Part shown: positions 21,510 through 33,034 of the stretch, in pieces
Layout of the letters: each line of letters begins with the position of its first letter
Numbering within the stretch: position 1 is the first letter of the stretch
From: Adiantum capillus-veneris
Lineage: Eukaryota > Streptophyta > Polypodiopsida > Polypodiales > Pteridaceae
Direction of reading: 5' to 3'
NCBI GenBank assembly: GCA_014529385.2
Contig: CM043947.1
Location: 103,120,811 to 103,184,810 of the forward strand
DNA length: 64,000 bases
The notes under the pieces: generated by a model
The model's database searches: none
Told to the model about the DNA's origin: nothing
Seen by the model: the letters and a program-made list of their open reading frames with translations, nothing else
Translations under genes and position numbers: made by a program

Positions 21510-24500
21510 ATGAACAATGGAGTTCCCATCTATCCATTTCATTTTGCACAACACATTAGAGTAAATGTTCACATAGATAGAAAAGTTTTTTTCCAACAAC
21601 CCATTGTTTTTATGTTTGGTGCAGAAAGACTTCGAGAAATACTGGCATCACCCAATCCAATTATACTTCCAATCATCAATTATGAAACTTCTTTTGATGT
21701 TCACGCAAATCTTTCCATTAAGGTTGTGGCCTCAAAGCTACAAAAAGATGTGGAACCCATTGTGGATGCTTACATGAGGGGTAAAAAGGTATGTAATGTA
21801 TATTTTGATGGTGGAGCTCAAATGTGTGTGATCACGGAAAAATCAATGAACAGGTTAGGGTTAGAAATTACAAAGTCCTCTAATTGTCAAGCTAGGCTAG
21901 CCAACAACTCAAGTGTGAAGTGTTTGGGGATCATTGAAAATGTAAAAGTATCTGTATGTAACATAGATGCACGAGTAGATATGTATGTCATGCTAGCTAA
22001 GGGGGAGGGCTATCCCATCATCCTAGGGAGGCCTTGTCTCATTGCTGTGAATGCAGATCAAAAATGGGGAAGTGGTCGTTTGATTCTTAAGAAGGGTCAA
22101 CCGGTGGTGTATGATTGGCGAGAAGGAAAGCAACTAGATATCAACTATGAAACCACGGCAAATGAAGAGAGCGAGGAGGAGAGTCCTTACTCAAGTGATG
22201 AGGAAGCATCAACCAGTGCATCAACCAGTGAAGAGGAGTCTTCTTTGGAGGTAATGGGAATTGTATTCAACGCCAACACTCAAGATGTTCCTGTAGAAGA
22301 AAAGCCAACAGACAATCACACACGAGGGGATGAAAGATGCCACCACCTTGAAGAAGGATTTGAGAAGATGCTTGCAAAAGATCGTACTTGTGAGGAGAAG
22401 AGGTACTACATCAATATGTTAAGGAGGCATCCCAATTTGTTTATCACTGACTACTCACAAATAAGAGGTGTAGATGTAATAGAGCATCGAATTGAATTGA
22501 AACCAGGGACCAAACCCGTGGCTCAAAAGTTAAGGCGACTAGGATCTGTGCAACAAAAGGCTCTCCTACAAGAAGTGAATCGACTAGTATCCATCTATCT
22601 AGTATCCAACTCCGAATGGGTATCACCTATTGTAGTCACTCCCAAGAAGAATGGTAAGTGGAGGGTCTGCGTGGATTACAAACCCCTCAACGCTGCGACA
22701 AAGAGGGACCACTTCCCTCTCCCTTTCCAAGATGAAATTTTGAACGAAGTAGCAGGTCACAAATGCTACACTGTGTGTGATGGGTATTCAGGATATTTTC
22801 AAATTAGAATAGCAGAAGAGGACCAACCAAAAACCACCTTCATCACACCTTGGGGATGTTTTGCATTCAGAGTAATGCCTTTTGGGCTCACCAATGCTCC
22901 TAGCACCTTCATGAGATTCACAATATTTGTATTTCAGCCATTCTTTGGAAAATCTATAAGAGTCTTTATGGATGATTTCTGTATTTATAGTTGTAGATCA
23001 CTTCATTGCCAAAAGGTTGAAGAGGGGCTTAAGAGGCTCCATCAATTTGGGGGACAACTCAACCCAGAGAAGTGTCATATCGGTGAATCTCAGGTGGTTT
23101 TGCTAGGCCATGTGGTTTCTTCACAAGGAATTCAAGTGGATTCCTCTAAAGTAGAGGCCCTTTTGTCATTACCTCCACCAACAACAACTAAGGAGCTAAT
23201 GACCTTCAACCACAAAGTGAGGTACATGTCTCGCTTCATCCATCTCCTAGCAAAAGCCATCGTCCCTTTGCATAGGTTGGCAAGCCAATCTACATTTGAA
23301 TGGGGGAGGGAACATGCAAAATGTTTTGAGGAAGTGAAGGGCATTCTTAGCTCTCTCCCAATCCTAATGCCACCAGATCCAAAGGAGACCTACTATGTCA
23401 CTCCAAGTGTAGGTTTCGAAGCAATTGGTGTTGTTTTGATGCAAAAAGATCCTAAAACATCATACATGAGGCCGATCTATTTTGCAAGCAAGGTGATGAC
23501 TCCGGCCGAGAAGGGATACACTGAAATGGAGAAAGTGGTCTTTGAAATCTTGTTTGTGGTAAGGAAGTTTCGATCGTATCTTCTCCTTGTGCCATTTTTT
23601 TTTCTCACCTTAGAGCACAATCTACCATATGTAGTACAACACATGAGCCTCTCATCTAGAATAGCAAAGTGGGTGCTTGAACTCCAAGAATTTGAATACA
23701 CTTTCCTTGTAGAAGATAGCACAAGAGCAGGACTTGCAGACATTCTCACCTACAAAGTGAGAGAAAGGGAAGGATCACGACTACAAAGAGAGGAAGGCTC
23801 AAAACAGTTCAAAGTGAAGGAGATTGATAATGCCCATACTTTATGCTTTGACAGAGCTTATCAACGCCAACAAGACAAAGCCGCAGGGGGAATCATCATT
23901 TTGAACCCACAAAAGGAGGTAATGGTTAGAAAAGGTATCACTCTACCCAGTGTTCACTTTAACAATGAGGCTGAGTATGCTGCTCTAACCCTTGGGTTAG
24001 AACAATGCAAAGAATTAGGCATACAAAGACTTATTATAAAAGGTGATTCTTTGCTAGTGGTCAGGAAAATCCAAGGGACTTGGAGGTGCAAGAATCGTAC
24101 ATTGTTTGAGTGGCTTAGTAGTGTAAGAACTTTGATGAAGGGTTTTAAAGCAACACAGGTACAACACATTGTGAGAACTCATAACAAGGAAGCAGACTTA
24201 CTCGCAAATGAAAAGCTTCAAATGGCGGTAGGAGGTGTGAAAATATATGAACCCAAATATCAAGGTCAAGAGGAGCTAAAAGACATTATCTTCTTTCTAC
24301 AAGCAGGTGAGTGTCCCAAACACTTAGACAAGGTGCAAAGACATAGACTAGTTAAGAAGGCCACACCTTACCAATTGATCGGGGATGATTTATATCACAA
24401 AGGGAAAGATTTGGTCTTGAGGAGAGTACCAGGTGTGCAAGAGATAGAGAAAATTCTTCTTTCATGTCATGATGATGTCTGTGGTGGTCATTTTTCTCAA

Positions 24501-25694
24501 GATATTACAAGTAGGAAGATTTTACAAGCAGGATTTATTTGGCCGAGCTTACATCGTGATGTCCAATATTGGTGTAAGGCATGTAAGCCATGCCAAATTG
24601 CTAGGGATAGACGACTAACATATGAGCCTCGAGTCCCAATAATATCTTATGGCCCTTTTGAAAAGTGGGATGTGGATGCAATAGGTCCCCTACCTCGTAC
24701 TTCTACAGGGAAGGTTTTCATCATCATGGGTGTTGACTACATGACACGATGGGCGGAAGCAACAAGCACAACCCGAATCACAGCTGAAGAGGTATCAAAG
24801 TTTATTTTTGATCATATTTGTAGTAGGTTTGGAACACCCCTAGAAATCTTATTAGATCGAGGCCCGAGTTTTAGGGCTGACCTTCTGAATGATCTCTTGA
24901 GGAGGTTAAAAGTGAAACACCTGCATTCCACACCCTACTATCCTCAATGCAATGGATTGGTGGAAAAAGTGAATGGAATGATATGTAAGATCATTTCTAA
25001 GCAGGTTGTGGCCCGGCCTAATGATTGTGATCGCCATTTGACGGCTGCTCTTTGGGCGTATAGGACATCTTTCAAGGTATCTACCCAATTCACCCCTTTT
25101 CATCTAGTTTATGGACAGGAGGCACTTCTCCCCATTGAGGTAGAGCTCTCAAGCTTGCGCGTTCTTGCAAGAGTGGAAAAAAAACCAAAAGAGGTTCTAC
25201 ATGAAAGGATCTTAGATCTCCAAGGACTTGAGCTGGATAGAGAAGAGTCCATTGATCACTACATCACCAAAGCAACAAGCCAAAGGGATAAAATCAACAA
25301 GAAGCTCAAGGGGAAAGGATTGAAGGAAGGTATGTTGGTTCTTCGCTATGATAACCGACTTGATACTCGACTTGACAAAAAGTTTTTACAAAGATGGGAG
25401 GGACCTTTCATGATAAAAACAAAGTTTGGGAATGGTAGTTACAGATTAGCAGATTTATCAGGAAAACTCCACAAGACCAGAGTCAATGGATGGAGATTAA
25501 AGCCCTACTTTCAACGTATCAATCCGTTGATAGGCAGTCATCTGCCTACATCATCTAAGCTCCAAATTGACATGGCTCCCTTCGGCTTGGCAAATGCTCC
25601 ACCTATTTTTAAAGCTTTGATGTGCAAAGAAGAACCAGCCTTGGAATCTGAACATACCCAAGGCAACCCTCCCATCTCCGATTTATGGGATTGA
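21510..25694 (+). CDS. D pol polyprotein: leader domain, protease, RT, two RNase H, integrase
   Basis: An uninterrupted ORF of 1394 codons from the first ATG (a GTG lies one codon upstream). Residues 1-70 are the leader domain seen before gag in B (PFHFAQHIRVNV, ILASPNPIILPIINY). Protease follows with DGGAQ near residue 97. RT has SEWVSPIVVTPKKNGKWRV, the MPFGLTNAPSTF block, and the active site FMDDF near 486. The first RNase H lacks the usual first Asp (YVTPSVGFEAIGVVL near 630). The second, archaeal-type RNase H has Asp in CFDRAYQ near 778, Glu in NNEAEY, Asp in KGDSLL and Asp in NKEADLLA. Integrase has the HHCC region (about 985-1030), Asp in WDVDAIGPLP, Asp in LLDRGPSF and Glu in GLVEKVNG. 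The C-terminus carries an extra RT-like stretch, MAPFGLANAPPIFKALM (25573-25623). No gag domain or zinc knuckle is present. Confidence 0.9.
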   Translation: MNNGVPIYPFHFAQHIRVNVHIDRKVFFQQPIVFMFGAERLREILASPNPIILPIINYETSFDVHANLSIKVVASKLQKDVEPIVDAYMRGKKVCNVYFDGGAQMCVITEKSMNRLGLEITKSSNCQARLANNSSVKCLGIIENVKVSVCNIDARVDMYVMLAKGEGYPIILGRPCLIAVNADQKWGSGRLILKKGQPVVYDWREGKQLDINYETTANEESEEESPYSSDEEASTSASTSEEESSLEVMGIVFNANTQDVPVEEKPTDNHTRGDERCHHLEEGFEKMLAKDRTCEEKRYYINMLRRHPNLFITDYSQIRGVDVIEHRIELKPGTKPVAQKLRRLGSVQQKALLQEVNRLVSIYLVSNSEWVSPIVVTPKKNGKWRVCVDYKPLNAATKRDHFPLPFQDEILNEVAGHKCYTVCDGYSGYFQIRIAEEDQPKTTFITPWGCFAFRVMPFGLTNAPSTFMRFTIFVFQPFFGKSIRVFMDDFCIYSCRSLHCQKVEEGLKRLHQFGGQLNPEKCHIGESQVVLLGHVVSSQGIQVDSSKVEALLSLPPPTTTKELMTFNHKVRYMSRFIHLLAKAIVPLHRLASQSTFEWGREHAKCFEEVKGILSSLPILMPPDPKETYYVTPSVGFEAIGVVLMQKDPKTSYMRPIYFASKVMTPAEKGYTEMEKVVFEILFVVRKFRSYLLLVPFFFLTLEHNLPYVVQHMSLSSRIAKWVLELQEFEYTFLVEDSTRAGLADILTYKVREREGSRLQREEGSKQFKVKEIDNAHTLCFDRAYQRQQDKAAGGIIILNPQKEVMVRKGITLPSVHFNNEAEYAALTLGLEQCKELGIQRLIIKGDSLLVVRKIQGTWRCKNRTLFEWLSSVRTLMKGFKATQVQHIVRTHNKEADLLANEKLQMAVGGVKIYEPKYQGQEELKDIIFFLQAGECPKHLDKVQRHRLVKKATPYQLIGDDLYHKGKDLVLRRVPGVQEIEKILLSCHDDVCGGHFSQDITSRKILQAGFIWPSLHRDVQYWCKACKPCQIARDRRLTYEPRVPIISYGPFEKWDVDAIGPLPRTSTGKVFIIMGVDYMTRWAEATSTTRITAEEVSKFIFDHICSRFGTPLEILLDRGPSFRADLLNDLLRRLKVKHLHSTPYYPQCNGLVEKVNGMICKIISKQVVARPNDCDRHLTAALWAYRTSFKVSTQFTPFHLVYGQEALLPIEVELSSLRVLARVEKKPKEVLHERILDLQGLELDREESIDHYITKATSQRDKINKKLKGKGLKEGMLVLRYDNRLDTRLDKKFLQRWEGPFMIKTKFGNGSYRLADLSGKLHKTRVNGWRLKPYFQRINPLIGSHLPTSSKLQIDMAPFGLANAPPIFKALMCKEEPALESEHTQGNPPISDLWD

Positions 25695-25850
25695 GGTAAT
25701 GAAAAGCAGGTCTAATGGAGTATAAGAGTGCATGACACTCCTCCTATTGAAAAAAAAACAAAGTGAAAAAGTAAAAATGACAAAAAAAAAGAGAAAAAAA
25801 AGAAGAAGAAGCAACACCGTCCTACTAAAGATATGAATATCTCTAGGCTT

Positions 25851-25860
25851 GGGGGAGGGC
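25851..25860 (+). other. D polypurine tract
   Basis: GGGGGAGGGC followed by TAATATGAGTGG. Element B has the same GGGGGAGGGCTAA directly before its LTR. Confidence 0.75.
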
Positions 25861-25865
25861 TAATA

Positions 25866-27939
25866 TGAGTGGCATAAAATGGTAGCCATCTTTTTGCAAC
25901 ATTTGTCGGCCTACTCAACGTCCTCTTCCTCATATGTGTATATATTTTTCTACGCTATTAAGTTATCTAGAGTAAATTCCCCCTCTTCGTTTAACCTTTG
26001 TGGCGACACATACATTATACTCTTCCCAAAAATGTCACCTTAGTCATATATTTATATTATCACCCTTTTCTTTTTTGCTTTGTAAATAGAATAAGCATAC
26101 AATAACCAACTATATACCCCCAAACTTTCTTACCTCTTGTGAATTAGCAGTAGAAAAATAATATATCCATCTTCCACCCCATATAGATAAATTCCCATGG
26201 AAATCAACTCTCCACTTGTCTTTACCAAAGATTATGGTCCCTCTCTACAAGTCTTCTATGCCCCCTACATAGGTGGCCCAATATCTCTTAAGAATATACA
26301 TATAGTTTCTCTCCTTTCAAAAAGACTCCAATTGTATATTCTTTTCACAAGCAAATAATATTGGGCCCTCCTCTATTTGTTTAAGCATCATAGCCTTTTG
26401 AAAAAGCATGATTCCCCTTGGATGCATACAAGCAAAGGGTCCATACAAGAAGACTTGGAAGCAAAAGGTTCCCTAGCCTAGTGTGGACCTTCCAAACCGA
26501 ATTCCTTGGTGCATGGGCATGAAGAATAGTCCAAATTCATATCAAACATGTTGAGAAGGTCAATTTTGCCTTTTGAAGCATGTCATTCCGAGCTACAGGT
26601 AAAAAGTTATGGTCAAAATAGTGTAAATCTGTCAGATTCGTAGCAAAAGGGAACTGTAAATCAAGTAAATCAAGAGGGTGAGATCTTATTTTTCCCCTAC
26701 TCATCTTCTAGAAGAGCAATGAGTGTTCAAGGTCACTTGCATGTGATGGGACCAACCTAAAGATGCTTTCTAAATGCCAAGACAGACAAGTTGAGATACC
26801 CCGCAGGAGCCACCCGTAGGGCCTCATGGTGGGGCCCACCTACATTATGCACCCCTATGGAGCCTTCACGGTCTAAAATGATATTTTTGGTGAATAAATA
26901 GTCCCTTTTATGTCCAATATTCAATGAGTGTTCAAAAGACACTTAATTAGGTCTAATCACTTACTCTAATTAAGTGTAGCATAATCCCACTCCTACACAA
27001 CTATAAATAGCCCCCCTTGGAGAGACTCAAGGACACACACCTATATTTTCAAATTCATGTTGTTTTCTTGATCAATAGTAGAGAAAACCCCAACTCTCCC
27101 TCTTTCACATCTTCCCTCCTAACCCTCCTCTTTGGAGGAAGTGCAACTCTATTCTCCACTCTTTCCATTCTACAACCTCTTACTCCATCAACCCAATAAA
27201 TCATTTGTAGCACCTCAATAACTTGTAAATACATCATGATCTCTCTCATGGTTATGTTAATGATCATGAAATCATCTTCAAAACTTTCAAGTGTCGCAAT
27301 TCGTGATGGTTAGCCAGCGTCTGTCCTCCCCTTAAAAGGTGTGCGAGAAATCAAGTAAGTGTTCTATTCTCAATTTACCATTGGTTTGTTTCTCCACACT
27401 TATTCAATTGGTCTAAAGAAATTTCTCAATCCAACTCTCTTTTGCTTCATTACATATGCATGTGGCTACCTCTCATGGTGATTTTATTTTGTCACGGAAT
27501 TGCATAGATGGAGATGAGCTCTCTATGCAAAGTGTGTTAGTTTGATGTAAGTGATTCTCTTGTGTGTTTGCGAGGCAAGTCTTGTGCGCATGATTTTTTG
27601 ATGAGTGCTTGAGAGAGGAAGAGTTTGGATGTATTATGGGTATTCTTATGGGGAGAAGGTGAATGCTATTCCACAAATTGCATATTTCATTTTGATGCAC
27701 GGCATTGGGTTGCATAATCGTTGATGGTGTTCAAGTGTCCAAAGTGTATATAGAGTAAGGGGGTTTTGAAAGTGTGTTGCTTGAGTGGGTGAGTGCAAGT
27801 GTTATTTTGATTGGTTTCCTTCTCCACTCCCAAAAGAAGGTGGTGCCCCAAGTAGTGTGCGTACCTCTTTACGAACATTTTGTGAGGGTAGGCCCATTGG
27901 TTTGGGTTTAGAGGCCCCATTTCAAAAAGCTCGCCCTCA
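25866..27939 (+). repeat. D 3' LTR
   Basis: From TGAGTGGCATAAAATGG to CTCGCCCTCA, about 2.07 kb. The start could be two bases earlier. A TATA box lies at 27001-27010. Confidence 0.8.
27001..27010 (+). promoter_or_regulatory. TATA box of the D 3' LTR
   Basis: CTATAAATAG, identical to 20513-20522. Confidence 0.55.
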
Positions 27940-28208
27940 GCTGCCAAACCCATCTCTGTTAGGGATCCAAAGGAGGAAAAGTAGGGATTGAAAGGGGGAC
28001 AATCTACAAAAGAGAAATGTTCTTCAATGGGGCGTACAAGACCTAAGGTTCAGCTCCATTACAATTTCCATAGGCTAAAGTTCCTAAACTGAATTCAATT
28101 GTCCAATGTCCAACGTAGGGGAAAACTGGATGGCCATTGGAAGACTAAAAACTCTTCCTACATCCCTAGGAAGGAGGGGGCGATCCCTAATGGTAAGGGA
28201 TGAGATAT

Positions 28209-28234
28209 AAACACACACACACACACACACACAC
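28209..28234. repeat. (AC)n microsatellite
   Basis: About 13 units. The right LTR has about 34 units at the corresponding place (46276-46344). Confidence 0.95.
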
Positions 28235-28615
28235 TCCCAAGCTCTCCCGAAACAGAAGACCCAATTTTCCCTCCAATCCTATTGGATGGCCATAGAGGTG
28301 GACCAATGAGAATTAGGCTAGAGTAAAATTAGTCTAATCAATTTTAAAATGCTTGATAAAAGAACAAATAAAAATTAAGTTCCCTAGAAGACTATTCCAA
28401 GGGGTCGAATGAGCATTCAGTAGCCCAATGGCTTGCTTGATTCCTATTGGCCCGACTACTAAAAGCTCCAATGAGAATTTAAAATTAAATATTTAATTAC
28501 CTAAAGCTCTCACAAAAGGGGAAAGAGGGACACATGTCATAAGGATTTCCAATATGCTTCTAATTTGTGATTGGCTAAGCTTTGTATGAGCCAATGGGAA
28601 GCCACTAACACTTTG

Positions 28616-28618
<3 letters not shown>

Positions 28619-28672
<54 letters not shown>
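28619..28672. repeat. (CA)n microsatellite
   Basis: About 27 units in the left C2 LTR; the right copy has only a short ACACACACAT at 46817. Confidence 0.95.
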
Positions 28673-28673
<1 letters not shown>

Positions 28674-29282
28674 CTTACGTGTTGAGCAAGAACTCCATCT
28701 CCTTCTCCAAGAATTGAGAAGTAGAGTCCTACACCAATAGATCTTGGCTATGGAATGCAAATCCAACCAAGAGCCAAGCTTCAATGGCATGCTCATCTCC
28801 TCTACAATGCTAACTACTAAGCTAAGCTATGCTAATTAGAGTAATTACGTGGAGAGAGTACTTATTTATCATAACATACATCTTCTTCCTCTCAATCATC
28901 CTCATTCTTTGCTATCTCTCACCATTTTTGAAGGTGTGTGAGGTCTTGGGACTAAGGCTAGGACATTAGGAGTGGTTTTCAAGAATAATTTGGTGCATGA
29001 AGCTTTCATCTTCATTGCACCAACTCGTTTTGTCAAGGAACACAAGAATTGTATTGTACAAAAGTCTCCTTTGATGGGAGAAGCTATAATACAAAGCCTA
29101 TATGGAGGGGGGCCTGACTCCATGTAAATCCGGTCCTTAACTGTTTTCAATTGTTCTATTTCTCTCTCTTTTCAAGTATTGTTTTATGCCAAATTAGCTA
29201 GGTGTAAACTGCTATGTTTCTTTCACAAATTAAGTACTCTCTCTGTGCTCATTGGAAATTTGTTCTTAATGAAATGTTGAAT

Positions 29283-29300
29283 TGGTATCAGAGTTATTGG
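29283..29300 (+). other. C2 primer binding site
   Basis: TGGTATCAGAGTTATTGG lies two bases after the LTR end, 11 of 12 matching the initiator tRNA-Met type site TGGTATCAGAGC. Confidence 0.8.
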
Positions 29301-29673
29301 TTTTTCTTTTCTTGCTCAAGAAGAAAGGAGCTGAAGCTTGCTACAATTGGTTGGTGTTATGAATTGCAAAAGAGTAAGTAGAATAGGTCTTTGAAGCACG
29401 CCAGCTTTATGCAATTAACAGGTATACACTTGAGAGCTACGGTCTTAATAATGGAGTCCTACAGGGATTGTCTATGGCTTAACCATTATTGAGCTATTAG
29501 AATCTTGATAGCAACTGGTGTTGTCTTGGCTCTGTTGAACCCTCTCTTCTATTCCTTACAATGAATAATATTCGAGCCACGGGTATAGATGCTTGAGTAG
29601 GTAAAGAGGAGTAGAAACAACTAGGGATTGAAGTGCCAAATTACAAGTGAAAGTTTACACCTTAAATATTCTA

Positions 29674-31000
29674 GTATGGATGGCAAGGGAAAAGAGATTG
29701 AAATGAATGTTGATAGCTTTGATTTTGCTAATGAAAGATAAACTAATGATGCCCCTATGCTTGTAAACTATCTTGTTTCTAGGCTTCAACAAGCCCTAGG
29801 CAACCCATCCTTCCAAGGTGAAGTGCTACAGCAATTGCCCACACATGGTATTTTCCAAACTCCCCACCAAGAAGAGAGAGTACCTAGGAAAGATCCTAGT
29901 GAGACTTCCAAAGCAGGACTCTCTCCAATAAGGGAAGGAGAGGAGGATCCATACGAAGGTCTCAAAAACTTACTACTTGATGAGGCATCTCCCTCCTAAA
30001 GCAAAACCCAAGTTTCAGCGGTAGAGCCCCCACTAAGAGAACGAGAAAGAAGCGAGTCTCCTGCCACCTCGGCGGAGATGGCTCCACAAAGATGGCGAGC
30101 AAAAGGCTCTCCAACACCCCCTAAACAGAGAAGAACATTGCATACTTCTCTACACCATAATTCAAAGAGGGAAGAGAGAAAACAAGAGAAAGAGGTCACC
30201 CTCTTCTCCATCTTCTTCATCCTCTTCCTCTTCTGAAGAAAGTGATGGTGCAGACAAGGAGGAACAAGGGAAGAAAAAGGCAACAAAGAGGTCACCCTCT
30301 TCTCCATCCTCCTCATAGTCTTCCTATGCTGAAGAAAGTAATGGTGCAACTCTCAAACCACCCAAAGAAGAGGCCATAGAGAATCCTACACCGCCTGGAA
30401 AAGGTCGTCCAAGCTCAGAAAGCTCAAAGAGGGAGGACAGAACATCTCTTTCCTTATCTATGATGGCACTTTTGGTGCTACAAACAAAGTCTTGGCCTTT
30501 ATCCAACAATTCAATGTGGCATTTGGAGATGAGGGCTTCACGGAGTCCTCTAAGCTATGTCATGTAGCCATGCATTTTCAAGAGTCCGGGAGGCAATGGT
30601 GGTCTAGACTATGAGAAAATGGTGAAGCTCCACGAACATGGAAAGCTTTAAGAGCTTCCATCATGAAGCAGTTTTTGGCTACCAATGCCAAAGACAAAGT
30701 ACTCGCCAAATGGCGAAGCTTGAAGCTCAGGCTCCCTACAAATTTATTCACAAATATGTAGACAAGTTTTGGGATTTACATCTCAAAGCCACTGTCTACA
30801 AAAAGATGGACTTTGGAGAGAAAAAACAAAAATTTTGTGCGGGTTTATCTAAGGATATGGCAGAGTATGTTAACTCCCAAAGTCCATGCGCCATATGGCA
30901 AAAATAAACTCTCTCCTAAAGAGCTAGAGTGTCATAAAAAAGATAAACTTTGTGTGGGGAGCAAGGGCATGCCTATCATGCTTGTCCCCACAAGAATACA
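29674..31000 (+). pseudogene. C2 gag
   Basis: Starts at ATGGATGGC (29674), homologous to the C1 gag start. A stop occurs 21 codons on; the frame then continues through 29757-29999 (LVSRLQQALGNPSFQGEVLQ). A Ser/Glu-rich low-complexity part follows (30000-30350), then capsid-like sequence in shifting frames: near 30440-30640, and 30638-30907 with APYKFIHKYVDKFWDLHLKA and YKKMDFGEKKQKF. No intact zinc knuckle was found. Confidence 0.75.
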
Positions 31001-31089
31001 AGTAATGAGCCTCCTAGAGCTACCTTGGTCAGAATTTAAGAAGAGGATGCTCATCACAAAGGATCTCCTCTATGCCATGACTAGGGAAA

Positions 31090-31659
31090 GGTAAGAGAAC
31101 ATGATGCTTTCATTCGCTTTGACCCTGGTTCTACTCACAATTTCATATCCACAGAGTTGGCCACCAAGCTAGGAATCCAAGCCTATGAGATGGGAGATGT
31201 CCTACCTGCCGATGGTGCTTTCAAGGGGGGGGGGGTCAAGAAGCCTCAGTCACTCCCTTAATTGGGAAATTGAGGCGCCATGTCCAGAGCTATGTGGACA
31301 AGGCGGATTTCTTCATCTCTCCTCTCAAGCATGAGGATGTAATCCTACGGGAACCATGGTTTGATTGCATGGCTGCCAATGTTAAATTCCTTGAAAGGCA
31401 AATCTACTTTAGGTTCAGGAAAAAAAATATGTACATAGATGCTAAGGAGTTGGGTAGTACCATACCCATTTTATATAAGCAAGCTTTCAATAAGACAATA
31501 AAGAGCTCTATTTCCATGTACATGATTTTTGTTAAAAATTCTCAAAATGAACCTAATGTTTTAGCAAAAGAAGATATAACCAATCAAAAGGAATTAGAGC
31601 TATCCAAGTTTCTCAAGGGATTCCAAGATGTTTTTATTGACGACATCTCTACCTCCTGA
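31090..31659 (+). pseudogene. C2 aspartic protease region
   Basis: Near 31099-31160 the frame reads DAFIRFDPGSTHNFISTEL, a retropepsin active-site block with Asp-Pro-Gly in place of Asp-Ser/Thr-Gly. An 11-base G run at 31225-31235 disrupts the frame. The ORF 31270-31659 continues with KHEDVILREPWFDCMAANVKF, typical for the end of this protease, and a linker to RT. Confidence 0.75.
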
Positions 31660-33034
31660 ACGAGTGGATGACGACCATGCAATTGAACTTATTCGAGGAA
31701 GCTCACCACCTAATAAACCTCCTTATCAAGTTTCCCAAGCTCAACAAGAGGAGATTATGCGGCAAGTGCATGAGTTGGTTGAGAAAGGCACGGCTAGGCC
31801 TAGATCATCTCCATTTTGTTCACCAATGTAATTAGTGCAAAAGAAAGATGGCACATATCATATGTGTGTCAACTGTAGAGCACTAATAGGATCACTATCA
31901 AGAATAGGTTTCCGATTCCATGGGTAGAATACCTATTTGATAAGCTATAGGGGTTGAAGTACTTTAGTAGGACTGACCTAAAAGTGGCTACCATCAAATA
32001 AGGATAGTTGATGAAGACATTGTAAAGACCACATTTTGTACTACGTTTGGCCTTCACAAGTACATTGTCATGCCTTTTGGATTGACCAATGCACCAACCA
32101 CATTTAACCGCCTCATGGAGAAGCTATTCAGACGTCACCGAACCTTTACTGGAGTGTTCTTTGATGATAAAATCATCTACTCTAATTCGTTAGACGACCA
32201 CAAGAAACACCTCCAAGTAATATTTCAAGTTTTACGAGAGATTAAACTTTATATTAGTCGAAAGAAAAGTGAATTTTTCTTACAAGATTTAGGTCACATT
32301 ATCTCTAAAGATGGCATCCAAATGGACCCATCAAAGTTAGAGGTAATAAAAGGATGGCCTAATCCAAGGAATCTGCATGAACTAAGAAGCTTTATAAGTA
32401 TGTGTGCATACTATAGATGCTTCATAAAAAAGTTCTCACAAATTGTGGGACCATTACATGACCTTACAAAGAAAAACTTTAGGTATATATGGTCCACCAA
32501 GGAAAACAATTCTTTCAAAAGGCTTATAGAGAAGCTTATTTCTCAATGTGTGCTTACACCGCCGTATCTCTCAAAGCCATTTGAGATCCAATGTGACACT
32601 TGTGGTGATTGCCTCTTGGAGCTATTTTTCTCCAACAAGGGCACGCCATAGCCTATGAAAGTTCAAGGCTCGACCTTGTTGATCAAGCTCTAGGCATATA
32701 TGAGAAGGAACTCTTAGCAGTTCTACATGCTCTAGATTTGTGGAAGTAGTATTTACTTGTATTTTGTATTTTGTGAACGTATCACTAAAGCCTTAAGTAC
32801 TTCATGACGCAGACCAAGCTCTCCGACAAACAAATGAGGTGGGCAAATTTCCCTTTGCAATTTCATTTTCATATTTCTCACATCACTGGCAAGCATAATC
32901 AAGTAGCTGATGCGCTCTTAAGACGACCAGGAGTGAATGTGGTATCCATAGCAACTCACAATGATCTATCTTCTATGATAGATGAGAACGCTATCAATCC
33001 CGATTTTAGAGATGTGATTCAGCCCTTGCACTAG
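31660..33034 (+). pseudogene. C2 reverse transcriptase and RNase H
   Basis: RT starts with SSPPNKPPYQVSQAQQEEI (about 31710). After a stop near 31830 come MPFGLTNAPTTFNRLMEK (32070) and the active site GVFFDDKIIYS (32150-32180), then GHIISKDGIQMDPSKLEVIK. RNase H begins near 32570 (KPFEIQCDTCGDCL) and is broken near 32640; its end is read at 32804-33034 (MRWANFPLQFHFHISHITG, KHNQVADALLRRP). Stops near 31830, 31930 and 32650 make it inactive. Confidence 0.8.

Larger units (their letters stand above)
20114..27939 (+). mobile_element. Element D: gag-less Tat-like Ty3/gypsy retrotransposon
   Basis: Order: truncated 5' LTR (20114-21452), primer site (21458-21477), one long pol ORF (21510-25694), polypurine tract (25851-25860), 3' LTR (25866-27939). 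Gag is missing: the leader domain that precedes gag in element B runs here directly into protease. The two LTRs are very similar over the shared 1.3 kb, so the copy is fairly recent. It sits in the left LTR of C2: the sequence after its 3' end (GCTGCCAAACCC) continues the C2 LTR (compare ACTGCCAAACCC at 46006). Confidence 0.85.
27940..29280 (+). repeat. C2 left LTR, 5' part missing
   Basis: Aligns with 46006-47438 of the right LTR. It ends ATGAAATGTTGA where the right copy ends ATAAAATGCTCA, so the terminal CA has changed to GA. Confidence 0.85.

Noticed and set aside
25712-25933. 73-codon minus-strand ORF with a Phe-rich stretch
   Set aside because: It comes from an A-rich tract before the polypurine tract of D.
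28605-28796. Cys-Val repeat ORF resembling a cysteine-rich peptide (also 46156-46447)
   Set aside because: It is a (CA)n/(GT)n microsatellite translation.
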